21,424 bases of DNA, from NCBI GenBank assembly GCA_964200185.2, contig CAXNAD020000345.1, positions 1-21,424 on the forward strand. Direction: 5' to 3'. The translations under genes were made by a program, and so were the position numbers. This document shows positions 10,816 through 21,028 of the stretch, piece after piece. How positions within the stretch are numbered: position 1 is the first letter of the stretch; every line of letters begins with the position of its first letter. The notes beneath the pieces were generated by a model. That model saw only the letters and a list, made by a program, of their open reading frames with translations. It made no database searches and was not told the DNA's origin. The DNA is from Choristocarpus tenellus KU-1152 (taxonomy: Eukaryota > Phaeophyceae).

Positions 10816-10825
10816 TTTATTTATT
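10816..10825 (-). terminator. Overlapping AATAAA signals at the BRWD-like stop codon
   Basis: On the minus strand the last codons AAT AAA and the TAA stop create two overlapping AATAAA hexamers. If used as a poly(A) signal, cleavage would leave a 3' UTR of only some 10-30 bases. The context may instead be chance in an A-rich lysine/asparagine tail. Confidence 0.35.
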
Positions 10826-13800
10826 CTTTCCCTTTTTTGTCTTGCCCAAACGCCTAATAGCCCTTTGGAGTGCTTGGGCGTAGACACCAGCAACCACCTT
10901 GGCAAGGCGGGTTGCAGCTCTGTAGTACACTGTGCCAGGTGCGTTGAAGGTCAGGCAATTTGCAAAGACCAAGACCAAATCATCTCTCAGTTCAGCTGCA
11001 CTACGGTAGCCCCCACCTTCTGACCCTACTCCCACCTTTGCTTTCTCTCGAATGGTATGAAAGTCTCTTGGGTGGGCCACCAAGGACTTGTAGCCAGGGG
11101 CCTGACTCTCCTGCACCGGCATAGCAAAGATGTTCCCGTTGTCCATGGCTCCCAATCGTTCTAAGGTAGCAATCGCTACGTTAGGGAGCATGGAGTGTTG
11201 TGGGGGCTCCTCCCACTGCTCCTGTGCCACCTGCCGAATAAGCTTTTCGCCCCCAAACTCAGCAAGGTACTCACCCTGACGTGAGAGCATATCCAGCACA
11301 ACAGGCCCAATGCCACCTTCCCCATTCTTGTCTTCTCCCTCTCCCAACCCCTTCCTCCTGTTACCTCCCCTTCCTCCATCCCATGCAGATGTAGTCCCTC
11401 CCCCTTTATCCTTGCCATCGCTGCTGTCACTATCACCATCATCACCATCATCGTAAGGCAAGGACTTTCTTGTTCTTGCTCTGGCCCGTGGAGGCCGGTC
11501 TTTCACCCTCTCCTCCTGCTCCAGCTGTAGCCTAGAGCCCCGTCTGCTGCTGACTGTTACACACTTTGCCTCTCCTGTCCACCCTTCACTATTGCTGACA
11601 TCCAGGCTGGAGTCATCCACACTGCTTGCATCCTCTTCACTTGCTTGGTCGTCCCTGGACCTGGGGCTATGGTCCTCCTCAACAGTTCGCCTCCGCTTGA
11701 GTCGATGCCCTGCCTTACGACCTTGACGAGGTAAACCCTCTCCCTCCCTTGCCACATAAGCCAACCCCCCATCGCTGCCACTGTCTTCAGTATCAGCCCC
11801 CCCACTTTCCCAAGTTCCATCAAAGACCTTGCGACTCATTGCGTGCCTAGAGGAGGCACGATTGTCGATGGCTTTGCCCTTGCCCTTTCCGCCACCATTG
11901 GCAGTACTCCCACCGTAATAACTCTTCACATGTGGATCCCTTCCAGGGGAACGTTTTCGCTTACCATTGGTACTGCTTCTTTCCTTACCTTTACCCTTGC
12001 CCTTGCCCCTTCCATTGACCTTTCTATCACTGACTGCAACAGAGGCCTTTCCTTTTCCTTTTCCTTTGATCTTACCTGTACATGCCATACAGGCATATTT
12101 AGGCAGAGCAGATCAGTTGTGAGCCGTGGTGCACAGTGCAAAGATGAGCAAAAATTCTTGGCAATTGAGGATACCTACCTACATCAGGGAAACTATCTAT
12201 GTAGTGCATTCCACCTACATCACGAAGAGACTATTATACTACAATTCCTGCAACGCAATGCCCTCCCCTTATCCATACAACACACAAAGGTTACAACAGG
12301 GATGCACATACGATTTTGGCACAATTCTCAAACACGTGAAAATGCTCACCCTCAATATGATACTCCTCCCTCTCCTCATCCTCATCATCAGGCTCATATT
12401 CCTCTTCCAGGTCCTCTTTCTTCCCCTCAACTGAACGTGTTGGCAATGTCACCAGCACTGCCAATGAACCCCTCAATGCAGAGTCATCACCTCCAACACT
12501 AGCAGATGATCCCAAGTACTCCCTGCGTCTACCCCTCCCATCGCCCGCGCTGCAGCTGGCACCACCCTCATCAGCTCTGGCCCCTAGCCCAATCCCACCC
12601 TGAACCCCTGCCCTAGCTCCAGTGTCAGTGTGTCCAACCTCAACTGCAGCACCCTCCCCCACCTTCCCTGGGGTGGCCATTTGGACGGTGTCTCTGATGG
12701 CAATCACAAGGGTATCTATTAAGTGAAAGGCAGCCTTGACAATGTCAGACCGGGGCTTGTTGTACTTCGCACAGTTAGCATAGATGAGGTTGCAGTCAAA
12801 CTCGAGAGAGTCCACAGTGGAGTAGTAGTTCTTTCCTCACAATAGCCAGGAACAGAGGTAGACGGCATGCAGATAGGAGAGGGCAAAGGGAAGGAATAGG
12901 AAAGTGGGCATGGGCACAGGTGAAGCAAATATAACACTGGTTTCTCAAGCTTCAACCTTTTCCACATCCTGCTTGAGGTACAAAGTACGTATCATTAACA
13001 CTAGCAAGAGATGTTGCAGTAGAGTAGAGCACATGCCAGGTTTGATTATGTATGTCAATCCAAGGACCTCTACCTCTAGGGTGGAGGACCTGTTGTGACA
13101 CCCAGCAAGGGCCAATACACAACTTTGTGACCCAGTGCAGAGGTGGATCATTGGAACAACAGCAACGGGCTGCAAGGGGTGTAGTCACAACAAACCACAA
13201 ACGACACTAAGCAGCAGTTATAACACCAGGGTGAACAGCTGTATTGGTGCAATGCAGCACGATTGGATGAGTGAGGCCTTGTCCACCACTTTAATGCCAA
13301 ACACAAAACACAACTAGAAGCAAGATAGCATAACAATAACTAATTATATATACAAAATCAAGATGGGCAGTGGTTGGTAAACATTGAGGAAAGAGGGGAG
13401 GCAACTGCTTTGACACAAGAGGCAGATAGATTTCTTGGAGGGAGATGAGAGGTGCACCTGTTTGAGCCTCCTCTGGACCAGCCCAAGATCCATGGGTACA
13501 GGCACCACACAGCCGTAGTCCTCAATGGCTACCCGCTGAAGGAAAGGCAGGGCATCTGGAGATTCCATTGCCTCCTGCAGAACCTCAGAAAGACTCTCAC
13601 GTAGAACTGTGGGGATGCCACAGCGGCCATCCCACATTTCATCGTCCTCGTCAGGCGGCACAGGATCTATCCCTTCAACCCATGTCACCTGCCAAGAACC
13701 CGAGGGGATACTATGTTCTCACCATTGGAAACATTGTTCTGGGTGCAATATATACTAACTAGAATACATGCATTGTACATCTCTTAGTACTACTGATACT

Positions 13801-16800
13801 TGGTGGTGTTCTTGTATCAAATTCACCCACAAATATATCAACAAGAGCATGGCTACTGTGAGTAAAAAAAAATATCCTAAAAGGCTCACATCGCTGACGC
13901 TCTCATCCTCTATCCTCCCATTCAATCAATACCTATCCCTCCCTCCCCCACCCGGAATTCTTATCCATTACAAACAAATAAACCCATCCAATTTCAACCA
14001 GCCATCAGCCCAACAATTGTCTCCAAAACACCTACAGCTCCTCTCACCAGTCGAGGTTCCCATGGTCCCAGTTGTGACCTGTCCGAGTCATTATCCCACT
14101 CAATAACAAGACATTCCCAAGGAGAATTTGGCCAGACTTCATCTCCTTGCGTGTGGCAAGAGACCTCTGCCACCCTGCCATAAAATGGTTGTAGGGTGCG
14201 ACGAGCGCCAGTCCCAGGTCCTGTTTCGGCCCCTGCCCGGGCTCCGGCAATGACGTTGTTGCTGGTGTCACCAGTTGGGCTCTCATCCTCCCATGCCATC
14301 ATGACCCGTGTATTGATCTTCCAGTCATACTGTTGGAAGAGGGGGTGCCAAGGAGGGAGAGGGGGAGAGGAAGGGGCTGCATTTAGGTAGTGATAATGGG
14401 GGGCACTTTCAGCAGCAATACAGAGGAGAAGGAACATGTAAATTTGAGCACGCACAGAGCACAACAGGTGAAGAGGAAATTGTAAGCAGCTGTAACGACA
14501 AGGGTATATTAAAATTTTTGTACGGTCCAGCCACTGTGAGCGCCCCAGGACCAGAGGAAAATATGAAGAGTCTGATGATTCTTTCCTCGAGGGCTATTAT
14601 GAAAGGGACATCAAGAAGTCGAGCCGAGGTTTGAGGAGGAACATGGCTTGCAGGGTAAAGAGGCACAAAAGAGAGACCCTTTCTGTGAGACACACAATGA
14701 TAGGTTCCCTCCATTTAGGGGTTTTGGAGAACTCCAGCCAGCACAGTATAAGCTGTATAAAGCCAACACGCAGATGGAAATCCGTCATGGCATACAAACT
14801 TGTTCACTTCCTCCTACATCATCAAATATCAACCCATGTCCACCAGGCCAGGCCCAGCGCAGCACTGCACATCTTGAATCCTCCTCTAATGATAAAACAC
14901 ACAAGGCACCCCTGCCTCCCTCACCTCTACATAACCTTATCACAGAGTTACACCGCAGTGTGACTTCAACCTACCCTTATTCATCTCACCTGGACAGCCT
15001 TCTCGTACTTGGCTTCTGGTACCAGAAAGTCTGCCTCACCACAATCACGGAGACTGACAGATAAGAGAGTACCACCACCTGGTCCATCTCCTGCTGCTGC
15101 CCCACCCCCAACCTTCACACCGTTCGAATTTTCCAGGAAAGAGTCCAAGCGGAAGGCAAAGGGGTAGTCCCCTTGGGTCTCTCCTCGGACTTGCGCCCAA
15201 TGGGGAACTGAAGGGCTAATCCTGTAGGGGAAGCCAAGGACCTGTAGCACTACGTGGCACACTACTGAGTAGCAGCCTGTGTCCTGGTAGTCCACAGGGA
15301 AGCTAAATGTCATGTGCTTGACCTTTTCAGTTACAAGTTTTTACAGAGTGGTGGGACAGAACAATGGGAATGAAGGGACAGAGTAAGGAAGGGTGGAACA
15401 GATGGGATAAGTAGGGCGATAGGTTGAAGTGGAGGGATTGGAGAATAGCGAACAAGGTAACACAAAGGAGCATGCAAATGGCCGATGTGCTTTCACCAAT
15501 GAACATCTTCATAACTTTCATATTTTTCAGACATCCATACGGACGCAGAGGTGGCAAACCCTGAGTCACAACACTTGTTCAAAAGAAATAAAAAGATGAA
15601 CAACATACCATATTCCCCACTGCCACAAGCTTCGCATCACTTCCACTGAATACAAAAAATATATACCCCTGAAATCCAAGGTTTCAGTGCCTATATCTTT
15701 AGTTTGTTCAACACAACACTTGGGTTGCAAACACAACCAAAACCTGAAAACCTAGACTCAAATAGAAGCCCCCCCCCACCCCCCCACCCCCCCCCCCCCC
15801 CCCCTGCCTTTGGTTCCCCACTTCACACTCCCAACCTCCTCCTCCCCCTCAAATCATTTCGATTGACCTGCTTCTGCATATTCTAAGTACCCCCACTTCT
15901 CCCAAAACGCACCTGGCATCGAACAACAGATGGTCGTCCCTTGAACAGCTTGTATGGTGGCTGTGTTGCCTCCGGGAAACTGTGCAAATAGCTCATATGC
16001 CCCTGAGGAAAGTACATCACAATCTCGCCCACCTGCCAACACCAAACATAAACAAGGAGAGGATGGGTGGGTGGTTGACCTTGGGAATCAGGTGCTTGCT
16101 CACTGGTCAAGGGGGGCAGGGGACAGAGCACCTAGAAATGCATATTATGCAAGCCCTTTAGATATTACAAGCACTCACAGTACCCAAGAGGGCAATCCAT
16201 GACTGAGATCAGGGGTGGAGGAGATGAACTTGTAAGCTGTGTGGATTTGGCACCCTTCCACTAAAAAGAGGCACATGCAGGATATGGTGCACAGAGTTGA
16301 CAAGCACACAGTGTAGAAGTGACCAAAGGTTGGAAGTCAGTAATGGGTACGGTTGACGCCCTCTACAACACCCACACCCCACCATAATAATCCTCACCTG
16401 AGGACAGTAGCTGTACAGCTTGCGATCCTTCAGATCCTCCATAGTGAGCCATGACCGATCCACATCAACCCCACTGCCTGCATCCCAATAATCTCCCCGG
16501 GCTGCAGTAGCACGCCTTCCATTCCCACCCCCCAGTCCCAGTCTCTTCCGATGCTTCTTGCAGTGGAAACCAGAGCTGGCAGAGGTAAAGGACCAACCAG
16601 TTGCCTCAGCACAGGGGAAGTGATAAGTCTCCCTGCATGCCTCTACAAAACAGCCAATGGTGGCCCCCTTTTCCTTACAGGCGGTACACCGCAAGAGGCG
16701 TCCACGCCGAACCTTTTTTAATGTAGGGGGGAAGGGGGAGGGGAAGGGGGAGGGGGAGGGGATGATGCATGTATGAGGTATCTGTCTGTTGGATTTGTAC

Positions 16801-19800
16801 CTCTGATTGTATTCCTTACATAACGTGAGCAAGTGCTCTGACCTCTTCCCACGAGAAAAGCATGTGCTTCCAACAAGAAAAACACTTCAAATCAGAACAG
16901 AAACTATTTGGACCCTATAAGATGTTAACCCTAACCCTAAGCATTGGAGTACTCAACATGATACATACCCACAGCATAGCCACAACTTCATCATTGCCAA
17001 TATAAATCGACCCTCAATCTCTCTCACTATACGTACACCACACCCTTGTAGTACAAGCAGCAGCGATCACATGCAATGAGCCCTATCCCTAACCCCCTCT
17101 CACTCCTCTCACCTCCACAGCAATATTGCAAAGGCGCTCTGTAGTCTCATCACGCAACACTTGGGGACTAAACAAGGCACACCCATCGTGGACCCACACC
17201 GGCCTGCCAGCATCCAGGACTGGGTGAACACCCACATTCTGCCCAGGCAAGGGGTTGGCCACAGTGTGGCCCATGTGGCAAAATGCGCACTCCAGACCAT
17301 GTCTGTCCACCAAGCGCACAGCACCCACAGCAGCCCCTGCCGCAGGTACCTCTCCCTCAGTTGTCACACCACCGGTAGAACTGCGCCTACTGCTGCTGCG
17401 GGTTCCAACTGAGTTCCTGTTGGAACCTGTACCTATACCGATACCACCACCACCCACACCAACACCTGTATCCATGTTGCTTGGGTCACCAACCTCCTCT
17501 CCATCCAGATCCGTTGCCGCCAGAGACATATCGAACTCATCAGGCACAACTCGAATACTCCCTCCCCCCCCCGACGTTATCTTCACCTTCACCTTCACCT
17601 TCACCTTCCCCTTCCCCTTCCCCTTGTTCTTGCCCTTGCTCTTGCCCTTGCCCTTGTGGTCTCTTTGTCTCTCACCGCTGCTGCTCTCACTCCCACTAAT
17701 GACTCTCACACCACGTCCCCTTTCCTCCTCCTCACCTTCACTGCTACTGCTACTAGAACTCATGGCCAAACTCCTCTCGTCGGTGTCACTCATATCCTCA
17801 GAACTGTATTCACCATCTTCAAGCATGGCCTGCAGCCGCTGCCTCGCCTCTCCACCCTTGCGCCTCTGCCCACCCACCCCCTGCTCCTGGTCCTGTTCCT
17901 CCCTCCCCCCCCCATAGTCCCTGTCCTCGTCTCTATCTCTGTTCCTATTGCGAGCTTCTCTCCGTTGCCTACGCCGCTGCGCCTGTGTGTCAGGGGACTC
18001 ATAGTCAGAGTCCTTCTCCTCACGTGAGTTATCAACATCATCAACCCAGTCCTCGTCATACACATCATCTTCGTAGACCCCTCCCCGGACCCCTCCCCCC
18101 CCGTTCCTTGTTGAGTCTAGGGTGTGCACGATGTGCGCCCCAGCAACACTAGAGCTGCCAGCCTGACTGCCCCCTTCCCCTCCCCTGCCCCCAATGCAAG
18201 AAATCTGTTGAACAGAGCTGCCATTGCCAACATCACCACCGCCACAGCCGCTCACGCGCCGAGGGGCATAGGTTCGGGACTCTGCCATTCGCTGGTGAGC
18301 CTTCAGGGTTCTACGCAGATCTGCAGCCCTAACCCGCACCTCTGTCCTGTGGAGGCTCATCTCTCTTGGGGAAAGTACTTTGGGCCCCCTCAGGCTTGCC
18401 TGAAATTTACATGCATATTATGAACCGTATGAGCATTTGTATACATGAACAAGATATGCATAGGTGTGTAAAGACAGTAAGTGTTGGCCAGAAATGTAGG
18501 GAAGTGCTAGTGTGTCGAATATCTAGTGTTATGCTTACGATGTATGTGCTGATACAAGTACATAACATAGTTTTCATGTACACTTATCTTTAGTTTGGTA
18601 CAATATAAAGTAGTAACGTGATAAACGGTACAACGAATCAGTGTTTATTCATACGTCAGTGATATTGGACAACTGGCGGGCAATAAATATTTCAGTGTAT
18701 GTTTACCATGTAACTCATCCAGCGACTTGGGGCAACGAGCCTTTCATGCGCTAAGCATATCAACATAGTGTGCTGATTGCCTTGTTAGGGGTATCACCCA
18801 TTACAAATCCCACATTATGGTTTGGGTCACGTGTTGCCCAACACCAGAGAGCACAACTGATCAATACATACAGCATACACCCATACATCACACCTCAAAC
18901 GTAACTATGTACAAGCATGACATGAAGTTGAGAACAGGTATAAAAAAAAACACTCCACCTATTCCTGAAAGTGCCCTGAACTAGACCTTTCAACAACTCA
19001 CAGATAAACAACCCTATCACACACACACAAAGTACACCACACTTTGCCTCCTGCTGCCTCCTGCCCATTGAACCACCTACCAGTCACCTTCAAATGTGAT
19101 GAAAAGGCCATGATGTTGTCTCTGGCAGGCCTCAACCCTCTTCTTCAACACACTACAGTGTGTGTACATACGACAGATAGACCTCTTGCTACAGTATCGG
19201 AGTAGTACACACAGACCATGAACTACACCCATCACATATGGCAAAGGGAAGAGATCCAATTCGAAACCAAACAGTAGAAGATAATGCAAGCAACTTCTGC
19301 ATCATTCACCACCTCCACTTCCATTCCCCTCACCCTATCTGGCTGACTCTCCTCCGGAGCAGGGTTGCCCTCAGCATCCACCACATGCCCCGTCTGGGCC
19401 AAGTGGGGGGGCTGCTGTGTGAAGGCGTCCAGCACATTATCATTTTGATCTCTCACCAAACCTCTCATATCAGAGGTGAAGTACTGCTCATGGGGGACCT
19501 GAAACGCAGACAATGCCCAAAGGAGTTCATGGTACCAACTACAGGATCAGTCGCAGTGGGAAGATAAAGTCAGGAGTAGTAAGTGGAACCAAGGTACTAT
19601 CACCACATAGAACAAGCACCGTCTCCTCAAAAAACGTACATAGCAGACACAACAAAAGGTCACACAAAATACTACCGAGCAATCACAACCACCTCAAAAG
19701 CACAAGACAAAGGAAAGGTGTCACCAGACTTGACTCAACCCCTGTATCTTTACTTGACTCTCCAACTTCACACATGCTACATATATTGAGGCGCACACAT

Positions 19801-21028
19801 ACTGGTACAACACACTCTCTACACTTTTCACAGCTTTTTTTTTCTTGTTGTCAAATCAAAACTCACCAGTTTTCCGGCTGCGGTCTCGTCCAGCCTCTGC
19901 CCAGTGCCATAAAGAGTCCATCGACCCAACTGAAAATAGGGAGGCGTTGGGGGAGATGTCAACAGGACATGAAAGCCATTCGAAAAAAAAAACAATTAAA
20001 CAATAAACAGGATTTTGTTCACAAAACTCATGAGCACACCCCCACAGGCAGAACACACTATGGTGTCCCCTACAACTACAACGGAGGATTGGCAGCATGC
20101 CAGCATGTCAACCAAGAAACAGAAACGAGTTACGAACATAGCACACAAAGCTCTTCCACTGAAGGCAGAATGGGCTCAAACAGTTGGTAAAAAGTGGTGG
20201 GGAAAGGGGGCTGAGGGGGGAGTGGACCCGTTCTCCCTAATGCCGTAACAACGACTATCAAGAAATTCACGCCTGCCAAAGTCTATTTGCAACAACAAAG
20301 TGGGTGAGCAGGACATACAAAAGAGGGCAGTAGCAGGGTCGACACTCGAGAAAAGGGTCAGTGGGAGACAATACCAGACAAACCAATGGAGACGTAACTG
20401 CCTCTACTGTTAAAACAAATAAACAGAAAATGCACACAAAGGGAGTAGGGGCATGTATCTCAGTCGGCATCAAGAAAAAAAAAAAATGTGGCCGCTGCCA
20501 AGAAAGCTTGCATAAAAAAACAAAAATTGTACCACCCTCCACTGCATTCACAGAACCAATGCTACTACCCCTACAGCAGAGTGCTGTGTGTATCTAAAAA
20601 AAAGCCCCCCCCTCAAACTTTTCACAACAGAAGAGAGAGAATAGTGCAGGCAAGGGTTGAAGCAGAGTGGAGACAGGAATGGGGCAAAAATCAAGTACGT
20701 AGAGGAACACAGGGGCAGTGCTGCACTCACAAACACAAAACCATACCGTGTCAGAAGCGGCCAGGGAGAACCCGTCGGGCGAGAAGGTAACATCCAGGTT
20801 GGGCAGGTAAGCACCATGGCGGTACATGTCTGACTGTGGTCCTCGTTCCAAGACATTGGTCCACCTTCCAGCAGTAACCCCCTTATCAAGGTTCCACATG
20901 CATACCTCCCCATCATTTGAAGCTGTGGCAAGGATGCTAGGGTCTGCTGGGTGAGGCGACACAGCTGCCACAACTGTACTGTGGATGTGAATCACATGGG
21001 CAAGAGTACCTGTGTGGCTGACCCACAC
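10817..21028 (-). CDS. BRWD/PHIP-like WD40-ePHD-double-bromodomain chromatin reader (5' end outside window)
   Basis: Eleven exons on the minus strand: 21028-20747, 19929-19867, 19498-19334, 18399-17113, 16712-16398, 16032-15913, 15322-14990, 14329-14048, 13688-13458, 12830-12350 and 12075-10817. They give 1605 visible residues, and all ten junctions keep frame. Order (visible numbering): last WD40 blades (1-94), BRWD linker (about 95-170, with FTSDMRGLVRD and TQQPPHL), disordered acidic/Ser/Lys region (171-540), ePHD finger (541-653), CryptoTudor-like region (705-949), bromodomain 1 (about 978-1076), disordered region with KG repeats, bromodomain 2 (about 1485-1595). Animal relatives (BRWD1, PHIP/BRWD2, BRWD3) bind H3K4-methylated and acetylated chromatin, and PHIP acts with CUL4-DDB1. 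The nuclear reader role is inferred. The first exon seen starts after a weak AAG acceptor. The remaining WD40 repeats and the start lie further right, beyond the window or in exons I cannot see. The final exon could alternatively be a separate gene. Confidence 0.9.
10850..11182 (-). other. Bromodomain 2
   Basis: The C-terminal domain has NIFAMPVQESQAPGYKSLVA, HPRDFHTIREKA, YRSAAELRDDLVLVFANC and LTFNAPGTVYYRAATRL. The acetyl-lysine asparagine is N1564. A glycine/valine-rich insertion sits between helix A and helix B. The FAMPV/APGY and TVYY wording also resembles BRD7/BRD9 and BRPF bromodomains, so its exact subfamily is open. Confidence 0.9.
12681..13604 (-). other. Bromodomain 1
   Basis: The domain spans two exons. 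The first half carries the ZA loop: PFLQRVAIEDYGCVVPVPMD, then LGLVQRRLK. The second half starts NYYSTVDSLEFDCNLIYANC and contains AKYNKPRSD, with the acetyl-lysine-binding asparagine at N1050. Helix C follows (VKAAFHLIDTLVIAIRDT). The intron falls between helices A and B. The binding asparagine is intact, so the domain is probably functional. Confidence 0.9.
14048..16032 (-). other. CryptoTudor-like region (three exons)
   Basis: The exon triplet 16032-15913, 15322-14990 and 14329-14048 encodes VGEIVMYFPQGHMSYL, then a beta-rich segment with GFPYRISP and SLRDCGEADFLVP, then YDWKINTRVMMAWEDES, PFYGRVAEV and WECLVIEWDNDS. The order and spacing match the region that precedes bromodomain 1 in PHIP/BRWD proteins (pattern GDEVxYFxQGHxxY, later FxVxWDNxD). 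That region forms the split Tudor fold which recognises methylated H3K4 in PHIP. Glycine-rich loops here are longer than in the animal proteins. Confidence 0.78.
15769..15804. repeat. Poly-C/poly-G tract in a BRWD-like intron
   Basis: A 36-base run of C broken by only two A residues, ending in 18 consecutive C. It lies in intron 15323-15912 of the minus-strand gene, so the transcript carries a long G run about 110 bases downstream of a donor site. The length may also be a sequencing or assembly uncertainty. Confidence 0.85.
16551..17289 (-). other. Extended PHD (ePHD, C2HC pre-PHD plus PHD) zinc finger
   Basis: The finger is split by one intron (16713-17112). The zinc-knuckle half has C541-x2-C544, then WVHDGCALFSP with H574 and C577. 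The PHD half has C608-x2-C611, GATIGC620-x4-C625, YHFPC (H630, C633) and C650-x2-H653. GATIGC, YHFPCA and a final C-x2-H are hallmarks of the ePHD fold in BRPF, JADE, AF10/AF17 and KMT2 proteins. All ligands are present. In relatives this fold binds histone H3 tails or DNA. The ligand here is unknown. Confidence 0.93.
16925..16940 (-). repeat. Short telomere-like repeat in an intron
   Basis: Two and a half copies of the TTAGGG motif (read on the minus strand) lie in the intron that splits the ePHD finger. Related single CCCTAA-like words occur at about 4526-4535 and 17083-17093. Confidence 0.65.
17581..17656 (-). repeat. Hexanucleotide repeat coding a KG/KV-rich basic tract
   Basis: Imperfect hexamers (CTTCAC, CTTCCC, CTTGCC on the plus strand) encode alternating lysine-glycine then lysine-valine in the disordered part of the BRWD-like protein. 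It follows an acidic and polyserine stretch (about 17715-17765). A second, unlinked KG-repeat tract is encoded at about 11984-12072. Such tracts usually act as nuclear localisation or nucleic-acid contact segments; that role is inference. Confidence 0.85.
18400..19333 (-). other. Long intron of the BRWD-like gene
   Basis: A 934-base interval between the linker exon and the large disordered exon. Joining the two exons directly keeps frame. I see no recognisable exon, but a small poorly conserved one could hide here, because animal relatives have extra linker sequence at this point. Confidence 0.7.
19930..20746 (-). other. Intron of the BRWD-like gene
   Basis: An 817-base interval between the WD40 exon and the 63-base linker exon. 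It contains several A-runs on the plus strand and no recognised coding content. Frame is kept at phase 0 on both sides. Confidence 0.8.
20747..21028 (-). other. C-terminal WD40 blades of the BRWD-like protein
   Basis: One 94-codon exon encodes two WD40 units. The first is seen from V-W-V-S-H-T-G onward and continues to HPADPSILATASNDGEVCMWNLDKG. The second runs to LDVTFSPDGFSLAASDT and is completed in the next exon by LGRWTLYGTG. The same order of motifs (KVWxSxTG, HPxDPxxLxxAxxDGxVxxWDL, FSPDGxxxAxTD, then the xQQxPHL linker) marks the end of the propeller in BRWD/PHIP proteins and not in generic WD40 proteins. Confidence 0.88.

Noticed and set aside
17255-17917. 220-codon plus-strand open frame rich in P, L and S
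   Set aside because: It is the complement of the lysine/glycine/serine repeats in the BRWD-like exon and is typical antisense low complexity.
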